In this document: piece after piece, positions 1 through 9,975 of the stretch | Position numbering within the stretch: the stretch's first letter is position 1 | Layout: every line of letters begins with the position of its first letter | Assembly (NCBI GenBank): GCA_030844895.1 | Contig: CM061230.1 | Span: forward strand, 4,628,705-4,692,704 | From: Ambrosia x helenae | Lineage: Eukaryota > Streptophyta > Magnoliopsida > Asterales > Asteraceae | Direction of reading: 5' to 3' | Length of the DNA stretch: 64,000 nucleotides | Translations under genes and position numbers: made by a program | Notes under the pieces: model-generated | The model's database searches: none | What the model was told of the DNA's origin: nothing | Seen by the model: the letters and a program-made list of their open reading frames with translations, nothing else

Positions 1-140
1 CTAAACTCCACACGCATAGTGGAAAATTAGTGGAAAATTTGGTTTTTTTTTTTTTTACGAAATTTGGAAAACGTTGCTACTAAAATGAAAAAAAAATGAA
101 AAACGTTACTACTGAAATTCATTTCTAGATCCGCCACTGA
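1..140. mobile_element. Right end of a hAT-like element in peroxidase intron 1
   Basis: The stretch ends in TAGATCCGCCACTG near 128-140. This terminus recurs in other short hAT-type elements of this window (for example 19903-19916 and, inverted, 61731). The other end would lie left of the window, so no target duplication can be checked. It sits in the first intron of the peroxidase copy whose exon 1 is at 319-540. The remaining bases are A/T-rich with no coding potential. Confidence 0.35.
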
Positions 141-318
141 CTATCGTTATCAAGTTGAAAACTTGTGTAATAATTTTGTATATTTTGTTTATAAAATTGA
201 ACTAATAATCATATGGATGTGTTAGTTGTGTTTTAGTGGGAAAGGTATAAATTTGAAATGAATATCCAAGCATCATGAATAACAAATGGGGAACCGTTGG
301 TCGAAAGAGGTTACTTAC

Positions 319-540
319 ATTAACAAAACAATCATGAAAATGAAGACGCAATAGAGAAGCGCCCATGCGCCGTTCTTGTGCCAATGCATCCTCCACCACA
401 CGTTTGATGGTTGGGAGAGCTTCAGGGCACACTCGGTCATAATAACTTGATGACAAAACTGAGTCTGAGTCTGATGTAGCAATAGAAAGAATGAGAAAAA
501 GAAAAAGAGATAACAAGCTTATAATGTTCATCTTCTCCAT
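319..540 (-). CDS. Class III peroxidase, first exon only (gene runs off the left edge)
   Basis: The ATG at 540 opens a 74-codon exon with a hydrophobic signal peptide, the YYDRVCPEA start of the mature enzyme (first conserved Cys), and the distal heme motif RLHFHDCFVN with catalytic Arg and His. It stops at a clean GTAAGTAA donor (318-311), the same place and phase 0 as in the intact gene at 9976-11427. At least 318 bp of intron follow leftward, so exons 2 and 3 must be outside the window or lost. The exon has no stop or frameshift and keeps a TATA box upstream, so it may belong to a working secreted heme peroxidase (H2O2-dependent phenolic oxidation in the cell wall). The whole gene cannot be judged here. 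Confidence 0.75.
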
Positions 541-637
541 AATATTTGTATCCAAAAGTTTTTTTTTTAGTACAAAGTACAAATTCTCTATGTTGTATTG
601 AGTTGTGTTGTATTTACTATAAACACAGATTATGTGG

Positions 638-645
638 TATTTATA
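638..645 (-). promoter_or_regulatory. TATA box of the first peroxidase copy
   Basis: TATAAATA on the minus strand lies about 98 bp upstream of the ATG at 540. The same octamer occurs about 76 bp upstream of the intact peroxidase (11503-11510), and is degraded to TACAAATA in the pseudogene copy. Confidence 0.55.
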
Positions 646-1468
646 AGAAGTTAAAGGTGGTTGGTTTTGGAAATAGTCATAGACAAAAACTAATATATAG
701 TATTAGTAATACTTGGTTAATTTCATAATCCCATAAGTTATACATAAAATACTCTTTATATTTGTAAGTAGAGTTTGACTTGGCTAGAATTATTATTGTT
801 TAATTGTCCTTAAGGGAATTTGTCAAACTCAGAAAACATACAAAAATGTAAAAATTTTGGTTAGTAATTTCAAAATTAGTCAGGGGTCGTCATTAGGAAT
901 TTAACAGTGGCACAATTACATAATTACTCCAACTTACTTTGCTAAAGGGAAAAAAATAAAAGCTATTCTCAGTCATAAAAAATATAATAATTCATAAAAA
1001 AAAAAGTTATACTTAATGCAAAGACAAGTGCTTTGAAATTTTGATTATTGATTTAATAATATCCTGTAATAATAAAAATCCTATTACCTAGTCTAGTCCA
1101 GAATACGTATGGTTTGATGGGCTAAGTTACCTGTCATATAAAATTTCATAGTTATATTTGACTTGGTTAGTAATCTTAAAATTCAACAAATAAGAATTCG
1201 TCATGCTTAAACGTGGTAGATATATCGATGATTAAGATATGCACTGTTAGTAATCTTACTTATATGATACTTGTTGCATCTAATCTTCCAACTAACTAAA
1301 AACAAAAATAAATCACCACAAAACAAAGACTAAATTGGGAGTCATCCGTTTTTAACTACTATTGTTTACACTAATTTTTTTTCTTAAAGTTGGTAGTGAT
1401 TACTATTATAACATCCCATTAAGAAAGTAATAATTATCTCTTTACACCTCACTAAGCTTCAAAGCAAT
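646..1468. other. Upstream region of peroxidase copy 1, shared with the other copies
   Basis: No gene is seen. Blocks around 765-835 (AGTTTGACTTGGCTAG, then a GAATTTGTCAAACTC block) match the regions upstream of the intact gene (11809-11860) and the pseudogene (24490-24560), so the flank was duplicated with the gene. A weaker second echo of TTTGACTTGG lies near 1157. The rest is A/T-rich. Confidence 0.5.
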
Positions 1469-1704
1469 TAGGTACGAGCTCGCTACTAGTACCATAGCGA
1501 AGATACCGATGTCAAAAATTACCAATACTTGGTATCAGTACTGAAAATACATGTATGATACGGTATTGTACCAACAATTTAAGGTAAAATATCAGTCCAA
1601 GCTAGTACCATACCGAAAGTACCGGTACCGATCGCCAAAACTTGGTACCGAAAATGGACCGGTACCAGTATTTTCGGTACTCGGTACTGAAATGCTAATC
1701 CCTA
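1469..1704. mobile_element. GGTACC-rich hAT-type MITE
   Basis: A 236-bp element densely packed with GGTACC/GGTACT motifs. Its ends are TAGGTACGAGC and GCTAATCCCTA, matching the TAGGGATGAGC-type ends of the copies at 17649-18216 and 40992-41187. The 8-bp flanks AAAGCAAT (1461-1468) and GAAGTAAC (1705-1712) differ only by three transitions, as expected for an old target-site duplication. It has no coding capacity. Open frames through such repeats are artefacts. Confidence 0.6.
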
Positions 1705-1794
1705 GAAGTAACATCATCTCACTAATTTTGGTAGTAATCACCATAACATCTTTCTATTGAGAAGTGATGTGCATCAAAGAAAAGTTGCTTAAAT

Positions 1795-1886
1795 AGTAGA
1801 GAGAGATAGACATAGGGAGAGGGAGAGGGAGAGAAGGATGGAGAGGAAAGAGCGGGAGGGGGCAGAGAGGGATATGGGAAAAAAGA
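1795..1886. repeat. Purine-rich GA tract
   Basis: Roughly 90 bp made almost only of A and G (GAGAGAGATAG, then GGGAGAGGGAGAGGG runs). It is a simple-sequence tract with no gene in or around it. Confidence 0.6.
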
Positions 1887-2011
1887 AGCGAATACAAACT
1901 AAATAAAGTCTTAGAAGTTTGAAGGTTGATGCAACGGTCGAATCGTGCATCGTTTGTATTAGAAAATCCTTAATAATAAGTTCAAAATGATATTAAGATT
2001 ACGATAAGAGA

Positions 2012-2090
2012 CAATCATCATCATCATACTCAGTTAATCTCACCAATAACAAAATCTAAGGTAGGGTCTGAGGAGGGTAAGATGTAAAAT
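2012..2090 (-). mobile_element. SINE fragment, minus strand
   Basis: Read on the minus strand this matches the 3' part of the fuller SINE at 33164-33555: a CTTACCCTCCTCAGACCCTA block followed by TTAACTGAGTATGATGATGATG. It is the 3' tail only, with several differences, so it is an old truncated copy. Confidence 0.6.
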
Positions 2091-2544
2091 TAGTAATAAT
2101 TAATTGGTTTTAGTAATAACTAGATCCCCCCCCCCCCGCACTACGTGACGAGAGTTGGGTCGTTTTCCATCATGCTACACGTACAATATGACTCTAGTTG
2201 TTATTGGTTCGTGTGATTATATGTATATAATGTAAAAAATAGTGACAAAAGCTTGATTTTCTAAGCACCTTAGTTTATACTTTATATAAAAAAAAAAGAT
2301 GTTGCTCATTCCGAGTCTTCTAAAATCACATAAATAAATAAATACCAATAAATAAGGGAAAATGGATTTTAATACTCCCAACTATCGCCTGTTGACAGAT
2401 ATCACTTCGAACTTTCACTTTGGTCAATAACACTCCCAACTTTCAACTTATTTTCTTCAATCACCCCCAAACTAATAGAGGTCTAACCTGGTTAGTCTTC
2501 GTGGCCAAAATATAAAAACCAAAACTTTGAGACATTTTTGAAAC

Positions 2545-2546
<2 letters not shown>

Positions 2547-2593
<47 letters not shown>
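2547..2593. repeat. (ATT)n microsatellite in the left Mutator TIR
   Basis: About 15 ATT units, followed by a C13 run. The mirror-image (AAT)n tract occurs at 3303-3351 and, after the Helitron, at 8289-8308. Long poly-Ile or poly-Asn frames across it are artefacts. Confidence 0.85.
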
Positions 2594-2595
<2 letters not shown>

Positions 2596-3302
2596 TTATT
2601 CCCCCCCCCCCCCTCATCCTCTCTGTAAACCACCACCACCACCACACCTTCTACAACCACCACCTACTTCCTCATCTCACAACCACCACACCTTCCACCA
2701 CCGCACCAAACACCACCACTGCATCTCCTACCACAACCACCGCACCGTATCACCCACCACCCCAACCTCACCACAACCATCAACAAAACAGCCACCACAT
2801 TGCACCACCCACCACCCCAACCACACCCCAACCACCAACAAAACCCATCCATCCTTCAATTAATCAATTCGAAATAAACCCTAACACAGTACCTTCAAGC
2901 TTTCAGTAGGGTTGAAGATTATGTTTGATCAATTACGGATTAAATTGACCAAAAAGCCCCTTCATTTGAGGCTGTTTTGGATCTTTTGATAAACAGAGCA
3001 TGGGGGTGTTGTAAGTTTAATACACTGATCTATTTTAGTTTAGTAATTGAGGTATTTGACTATGTTTTTGAAACAGAGCATTAGAGTGAAAGCTTTAACA
3101 CACCAAAGATTGACCTTTTCTTGATAAAGCTGAAAGCTTTGAGACAATGTCAGCTAGCTGTTGATGTTGCTTTGAGTCCGGTTCACAGGTAAGTTAGATT
3201 TGGACGGTGAAGGGTGGTGGTGGACGGTGAAGGGGGTAGTGGTGGTTTAGAGAGAGAAAGAGACAGATACATAAAAGGGGGGGGGGGATTTATAGAATTT
3301 AA

Positions 3303-3350
<48 letters not shown>

Positions 3351-3689
3351 TATCCTATATGTTTATTTATGGACTCCCATGAATAGTGCTTATTTTGTTT
3401 TTTTCCCATCTCTACTATTAATAACGGTATTTATGTTTTTATGTTTGATTATATCATCAAAAGTGTTTCAGGACAGATGGTGTGCTGTTGTTGTGTTCAT
3501 GGATGTTGTTCTGGTTCGAGCCTTGCAAACAGCACTTCTTTGGGTTAGTTTTTGGTATTTATATTTTTGCTAAAAAAATACGGGACACCTGGCCCACACG
3601 TAATGTTAACGCATAGTGGCACCCAGCTAGGTGTGATTTGCTGATTGGCCCACGACATACTTGCTCATTACCTTCACGTTTCTTCACAG

Positions 3690-3935
3690 CTAGGCATCGT
3701 TTGCTTATAGCTTTCCACGTTTCTTCAGAGATACAACATCTATATCTCCATGCCTCTGTCAATATCTCCCTATAGATTCCACCGCCACCGCCACTTCAAT
3801 CATATTTGCGCTGCGGCGATTCTGTCGCCGGTGCTCTGCTTACATGAAACCCACATAAAAGGGTTAAGATTAAGATCCGTTCGCCACAGAAATCAAAGTT
3901 TTTTCATCCTTCATTCACCGGTATTCAGGTAAGCT
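3690..3935 (+). other. Exon-like captured fragment inside the Helitron
   Basis: A GC-richer, stop-sparse stretch (CCGCCACCGCCACTTC and so on) that ends CGGTATTCAG followed by GTAAGC, resembling a 5'-UTR or first exon with its splice donor. No protein family is recognised. Capture of a host gene start by the Helitron is an inference. Confidence 0.3.
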
Positions 3936-4197
3936 TTCTCGCTTTCCGCTCTTCTCGCACGCAAGGGTTACGAATTCAAGTGTTGTTCGGTCGCTTCTTT
4001 CCTTCTGGTTATGATTTGCTCGGTTCCAAATCTATGTTAGCAGAGGTTTTAGAATAAGTTATATGCAGGGATTTTGTCTTGGTTTATAATTCAATTTCCC
4101 TCACCATGATAATGCCATCCAATTAGATACATTTGGGTAAACAATGGATTATGTATTATGAGTCTTTTGGTTTTGCTATACTGTAAATAGATGTATG

Positions 4198-4707
4198 TTG
4201 GTAGTGTAAGACTGAACGGAGTGGCAGCGTGGAAGGGGCGGGAAGGGGGGAACACCGCCGCAAGGGCAGCGTGGAAGGGGCGGGAAGGGGGGGGGGCAGG
4301 AGATGGTTCACTGGCGTGGGGCTTGGGTGGGGGTGAGGTGGCAGCTTCTTATTGGTCAGGTTTTTTTTTATTTTTTTTTAACTTTAACACAATATAATAT
4401 TATTTCCTTCCCCCTCTTCCCCCTTCCACTCCCCACAATTATTTCCCCCCCACAAGGGTCCCACAAGTGCCACATGGCGCTTCATCCCCCTCTTTCCCGC
4501 CCCCCACTCCTTAGACCGGTGGGTATGGGGGCCGGCATGGGGCCGGCGTTGCCAAGCCGGGCCGGGCTACACCGCCCCCCTGGCGCGGCAACGGCATAGC
4601 CGGCACCCCATTGCCGTTGATGCCGGGGCTTGTGGCTTGTGATTGGTGGGTGGCGGCCCATCTCCTTTGCCGGAGCGGCACCACACCGGGTGGTCTTATA
4701 GTCTAAT
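4198..4707. mobile_element. GC-rich MITE inside the Helitron
   Basis: The ends are roughly inverted: GTAAGACTGAACGGAGTGGC on the left and, read inward from the right, TAAGACCACCCGGTGTGG. Inside is a tandem GGAAGGGGCGGGAAGGGG unit (twice) and a GCCGGC-rich half. No exact target duplication was established and there is no gene. Confidence 0.4.
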
Positions 4708-5675
4708 ACATTGCCTTCAATATCGAGAAAAAGAAAAAAAAGTTATTATGCTTGGGATTTGAACCAAGTTAGAAAATTTGTTTTGAATTGAAATTATACC
4801 ACTAGGGCTTCATCAACGTGACTTCATTAGTAAGATTTGTAACCTTACACATTTATGATTAATTGACTTATTTATTAAATGATACTTTGTACTTTTTTCA
4901 TTAGGAGCCGATCATTTTTAGGTGCATCATCTCTTGCAGGTTTTTACCAAAATCATATTGTTGGCAAATTTAGCTTTAATCCGGTGAACTTATGCGTGTT
5001 GGGGCTGGATTAGAGCCATTTCTTTCATCGGTTTCCGCAGTAGATATAGTATATTGATTAAATATTTCTCATTTCATTGCCTTCTTGTATGTTACTCTGG
5101 TGGTTTTGAGCTGCTGCTGACGACTTGATGATTGCTTTTCTGGCCCGGTTTCTTTTTCAGTACAAAGACCGAATACTGTTGATGGTGCAAGACAACTTCT
5201 AACTGATGTTAAACCAACCTTTGTTTCATTGAAAAACACTTAAAAGCATCATGTTGATACATACTTAAGTACATGAGTTCTACCTTTTGTAACCAACATT
5301 ATCAACAACTGTGGTGCTGGTTTGATGTTGTTGAACTGTTTCACCTCATCATCCTCATCAACTTGCATGCTAATTGCTGGCATTTTTAACGTTTGGATCG
5401 GTTTACTTAGTGACAGTGATGAGTTTCGAATTTATACAACATGTGACAAGGATGACATGGCATGGGTGTTGAATGGTAGGCGTGTGCCTGCAACCGACCT
5501 TCCCGCCATGTTTTCCTACGAGATCTGAGCCACAACACTGATTGATAAGAAACGCATCCCCTGCTTACAACGATCAGATGATGCAAAAAAGTAGCAACTG
5601 TATAAAGTGGTTTCTTAAGGCATTTTAGTATTTTGTGGATGATCTCTTCATTCCTTTTGAATCATCGATGCACGT

Positions 5676-5892
5676 ATTTACGCCTTATACGCTGTCAAGC
5701 GACAGTCACTAAAAAATGTTATGGTCATTGTTTGTTTTGGCGTAACAATTATATTATTTGCAGCCACAATGAACTGGCGTTTCTGATACGCCTTATACGC
5801 TGTTAGGCGATGGTGACAGCAAAAAATGCTATGCTCATTGTTTTGGCGTGGCAATTATATTATTTGCAGCCACAATGAACTGGCGTTTCTAA
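5676..5892. repeat. Tandem ~107-bp repeat in the Helitron
   Basis: Two neighbouring units begin ACGCCTTATACGCTGT, continue through CATTGTTTTGGCGT and end CACAATGAACTGGCGTTTCT. A third, more diverged unit lies at 6280-6380. They are internal duplications of the Helitron with no coding role. Confidence 0.65.
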
Positions 5893-5932
5893 GCCTTAGA
5901 GCTGCAGTTTCTGTCCGTAGGATTATTAATTA

Positions 5933-6170
5933 TCCTATATGTTTATTTATGGACTCCCATGAATAGTACTTTTTGTTTCTTTCCCATCTCTGCTATTTTA
6001 TTTATGGACTCCCATGAATAGTACTTTTTGTTTCTTTCCCATCTCTGCTATTGATAACGGTATTTATATTGTTATGTTTGAATATATTATCAATAAATGT
6101 TCCAGTACATATGGTGTGTTTTTGTTGTGTTCAGGGAACTTGCCCTGGTTCGAGCCTTGAATAATTGTTT
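5933..6170 (+). mobile_element. Second copy of the Helitron 5' end, nested inside it
   Basis: TCCTATATGTTTATTTATGG and about 200 further bases repeat the Helitron's own 5' start at 3353-3530, again preceded by A. Within this copy a ~56-bp block (TTTATGGACTCCCATGAATAG and following) is doubled at about 5943-6053. This suggests a related Helitron inserted into, or was recopied within, the first. Confidence 0.6.
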
Positions 6171-6399
6171 GGTTCTAGTAAAGATGGTATGTTGTTGTGT
6201 TCAGCTAATCTGCCCTACAAGCGTTGATGAATAGTTCTTTCTTTTGAGTTTGGAAAGCTTTGACACGACTTGTGAATTAATACGCTGACAGGCGATGATG
6301 AGATCAACATCATTGCTATATTCATTGTTTTTTGCGTGGCAATTATGTTATTTGCAACCACAATGACGTAGCACTTCTGTGCGGCCTGTTTAGGCATCT

Positions 6400-7820
6400 T
6401 TAACGGTCGGTCGGTTGGATGGTGGCGCTGGTTAGATGCTCACTGTTTTTGGTGGTTTGTCAATGGTGGCGTTGGTAGTTGTGGTTCGTCTTCCTGATCA
6501 TCTGCAGTTGTGGGTGTTTGATGGTACATACGCGAGAGAGAGTATGTGGACAATCGATTGCAAGAAGATTTAAAGGTAAATTTCCCACCGTTCCTCCGTG
6601 CTATTCTGATTCTTTAGCCCGACATTTCTGTATAGATTATACCCTCAATCGTTTAGTGTTTTTGTTTTCAGATTTTATATACGGTTTTTTGTACGCTGGT
6701 TTGCTTTGGCCATTATCAACCCAACTTAATGGCTGACCGAAATGATGGAATGAAGAGTTTTTAAGATCAGGTCCTATTCGGTCGTTGCATCTTGAATTTA
6801 TTTGCCGGCTATGATGATGTTGGTGAATGAAAATCAGGTTTGACGTTGCATAACAAGGATGGCGAGTGCACTATTTGCTAATCGCAACCTGCTATGTCGC
6901 CATGATAACCACTTTACCTGTTCTGAGCTGTTAAAAATACCGAAACAAGAACAAATATGGTAGACTGAAAGCAATAGGTATATCAGAATGGATATTTGTT
7001 CGCTTCAAGTTGGTTTCTTTTCATTGTCTAGAATAAATTGTGGCCTACTGATGACGATAATATCATACATATTTTCTTTGCTTTTATGGAAAAGAGCTAA
7101 GATGATGGTTGTGGTATAACCAACTAGATTGACATGTAGTTATACTTTTAGTATATTGTCAACCTACCTGGTAATACTAAATCATGATGTTAACCCAATA
7201 CTAAATAACGGTTCTGAAATTACATTGCATCTATTCCTACACTTTTGTAATTCTGCATGCTAATTAATCATAACCTGCATAATTAATTAGGTCGTTATTT
7301 CATATTTGGTTGTCGCAGGTTGCAGGAGTCAAAGATAGATCAACAATGATGTTTATCGATATACCGTGTCGATAAAAAGTGTTGACGCTCTTAAATCTGC
7401 AAAAATGGATAAAGGTATACGCTGCCATTCATGCGGATCACCTTAGAGGTTGTTACGCTTGAAAGTGTTTGATTGCAACTCAATTGCAATATTTCAGGGT
7501 TGTCTTGGTTGAGAAGAAGCATATTTGTTTGGTGTAATCTTTTGCTTTATTATGCTTTATTTTGTGCAGGTTGGTGTCTAATATTCCAACAGCCACAGTA
7601 ACACGTATTGGTGCGTTTTCGTATTTCATTTCAACAAAGTATTTACATTGTTTAACACTATTGTATCATTAAAGAATTGCGCCTTTGATTTTAGTTGAAG
7701 CATTTATCACAGTCAGGCCACTAAGAGGCAACAGATGAACATGATGTAATTATCAAGTTGTTTTTACAAGTTAGTAACCATAAGGTACAAACCAATTTGC
7801 TTCTTTTTTGGTTCATTATA
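6400..7820. other. Helitron interior without recognisable gene
   Basis: Mixed A/T-rich sequence with short open frames and several TGCAG acceptor-like sites (for example 7317-7324 and 7567-7571) but no coherent spliced product. No family is recognised. Confidence 0.4.
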
Positions 7821-7830
7821 CTCTATGAAT

Positions 7831-8167
7831 TTGAATTATCTACATAACATCCCAGAAGACTATGCAAGAGTATATATCTCGGCATTCATTTGGTTCGGTA
7901 TTCCTGCAGTCCCTATTGAAAACAAGAACACTCTGTTGGAGCATCTCAAATACTTTGAGGAAGCGGCTGCAAAAAGGAAGTTGGCGCGGACAATTATCAT
8001 CGTCATGTGTTGGGCGATTTGAAAGGCGTGAAATGATTTGATTTTTGCAGGGAAGCGAACAACCATTGATAAAATCTTTTGTGAAACTAAAGCAATGTCC
8101 TTTTTGTGGTTGAAGAACCGGTCGAAAAGAAGTGAGATCGATTGGGCTAAATGGGTTTCCAGCTAGC
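7831..8167 (+). pseudogene. LINE (non-LTR retrotransposon) ORF2 3' end, decayed
   Basis: One frame reads through the end typical of plant LINE ORF2 proteins: a CWAI-x-KA-x-NDLIF block where the expected Trp and Arg codons have become TGA stops (8019-8034), followed by ETKAMSFLWLKNRSK and a W-x(3)-WVS end. Two or more in-frame stops make it non-functional. It lies just inside the Helitron 3' end, so it was probably captured or had inserted earlier. Confidence 0.55.
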
Positions 8168-8543
8168 GTTTTCTTTTTGTATTTCAATAACCGAATAACA
8201 ATGCGCGCCTGTTGCGTAGTAAATACGTCTCTAATCGCTCACAAACATAATCAAAAGTTGCGCAACGCGCAACAAGGCATCCCACTAGTAATAATAATAA
8301 TAATAATAACAAGTTTTAAAAATGCCCCATAAGTTTTGGTTTTTACATTTTGGCCACATAGAAGTTTTGGTTTTTATATTTTTGCCACGAAGACTAACCA
8401 GGTTAGACTTCCGTTAGTTTGGGGGTGATGGAAGAAAATAAGTTGAAAGTTGGCAGTGCTATTCGCCAAAGTGAAAGTTCGGAGTGATATCCGCCAATAG
8501 GCGATAGTTGGGAGTATTAAAATCCATTTTCCCAATAAATAAT

Positions 8544-9975
8544 AACTGACTATTCGTCATCGGTTTTCGCTTGGCTTAGTATGTCAGCAGCACGATATCC
8601 ATTTACAATAAAATTTATTTCGTAGTGTTGGAAAAAAAATTGTGAAGTTGGGTTTTTAGAAAACCTATTATTACTCAAAAAATATCAAATTAAAATATAC
8701 AAAATAAATATAATATAATATATATAATAATATTTTTATTATAATAAATGGTTATACACAACATCACATGTTACCATTATATCCCTTCTCTCATTTTTAT
8801 TTATTCTAATTTTATAAAATTGTAATTAACTTTATTATAATTATATATATACATATATATACTATATATTAATTTCAAGTGAAATGAATAGTACAAAGGT
8901 ATTTCTGTAACAACTTTGTAGTTGTTATAGGTTTGCCTTGAGTGTTGAATCTTGATAAAGATAATGGTGTAGATAGTGAATTGTTGTTCAAATTTTAGAT
9001 GAGTGGAAAGGTTATGTGGGGTGTTGGTGTGTTAAGGGTTTTGAGGTTGAGGAAGATAAGTTGGTGTGGTTATAGCGTGGTGGTGGGTGGTGGCAGGTGA
9101 TAGTATGGCGGTTGAGGTAGTGATGAGGGTACGACTTTAGATAGAGAGTAGATAGTGTGTCTGTGTGTGTTTAGAGAGAGAGAGATCCATTTAAAAAAAT
9201 CTTTTTTTTAAATTTTAATATGGTTTTCTAAATAAATGGGTAAAAAGACAATTTTACCCTCCACTTAACGATAAAAATTAAGTGGGTAAGAACCAAAGAA
9301 CATACAGTGTATGATTTTGAAACATAAAGTACAAATCTCATCAATTTTAAAGGTAAATGACATGCGTTGAAATATGGTATAAATGTAAAGGACAAAACTT
9401 GTAATTCAATCTATTCAGCCAGTATAATACAAGTACGTGCTTTAACCTAATAATATAATATCATCAAATTAATAATACGATGAATGGGTGGGTATTATTA
9501 TATTTATAATCCCTTAAGTTATAATAATATAAAAAAAATTAGTTGATGTATTGACTTAGTTAATAATTGAAATGGGAAATCACATAAATAGATATTTCAC
9601 TACTCTAAAAAGCTAGAATAAAAGTACTTGGAGTCTAAACAATAGGCATGAGGTTAACCTACATTATGATGTAATTGTGGCTTGTGGGGTTTGGTGAACC
9701 TGTTTTATGGAACTTGTCTTTGATTTTTTAATGAAAGTTAAAGTTAAAAAAAAAAAAAAAAAAAAAAAAACCATAATCTTAACCGAAATATAGAAAGGAC
9801 AAATCTTAATGATGCTTTTATAATAAATTACAGACGATTTTAATTTGAAATTAAAAGAACGAAACCATACTACAATTTGAAAGAACTCGACTTGCGACAA
9901 CAATAGAAATAATGCCTAAAAAATCATAATATACTTAGATTAACATGAAACAATTTAACGCACTCGATTAAACTC
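8544..9975. other. A/T-rich intergenic region downstream of the peroxidase
   Basis: No gene is seen. It contains a TATATA-rich stretch (8700-8875), a GT/GGTGG-rich stretch (8990-9135), a GA run (9171-9184) and an A26 run (9745-9770). Confidence 0.4.

Larger units (their letters stand above)
3353..8288 (+). mobile_element. Non-autonomous Helitron, 4.9 kb
   Basis: It starts with TC (3353, preceded by A) and ends with CTAG (8285-8288, followed by T), the A|T insertion rule of Helitrons. Eleven bases before the end is a perfect hairpin GTTGCGC-AAC-GCGCAAC (8257-8273), the expected 3' terminal signal. It sits in the AAT microsatellite of the Mutator element, so that tract resumes right after CTAG. 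No Rep or helicase frame is visible. Its load is patchwork: a GC-rich exon-like piece ending at a GTAAGC donor (about 3690-3930), a MITE (4198-4707), internal tandem repeats, and a LINE ORF2 relic near the 3' end. This is typical of sequence-capturing plant Helitrons. Its copying enzymes would come from an autonomous relative elsewhere. Confidence 0.85.
2356..8534. mobile_element. Mutator-like foldback element (long TIRs) hosting a Helitron
   Basis: The ends are inverted repeats of about 200 bp beginning GGGAAAATGGATTTTAATAC (2356 rightward, 8534 leftward). They run through the CTAACCTGGTTAGTCTTCGTGG block to an (ATT)n tract. The flanks carry an exact 9-bp target duplication AATAAATAA (2347-2355 and 8535-8543), the size typical of Mutator-like elements. 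Removing the Helitron at 3353-8288 leaves a core of about 1.2 kb with CCACCAC and poly-C/poly-G stretches that partly pair (2600-2660 against 3220-3300). No transposase frame was found, so this is a non-autonomous element. The TIR start resembles that of the foldback element at 18751-19141. Confidence 0.85.

Noticed and set aside
2538..2909. Plus-strand open frame with poly-Ile then Pro/His/Thr-rich protein
   Set aside because: It is produced by the (ATT)n tract, a poly-C run and CCACCA repeats inside a Mutator element. There is no conserved domain or codon signal.
7825..8187. Small host gene encoded by overlapping frames of 65-115 codons
   Set aside because: The plus frame continues past two TGA codons into typical LINE ORF2 C-terminal motifs, so it is a retrotransposon relic. 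The minus frame is its shadow.
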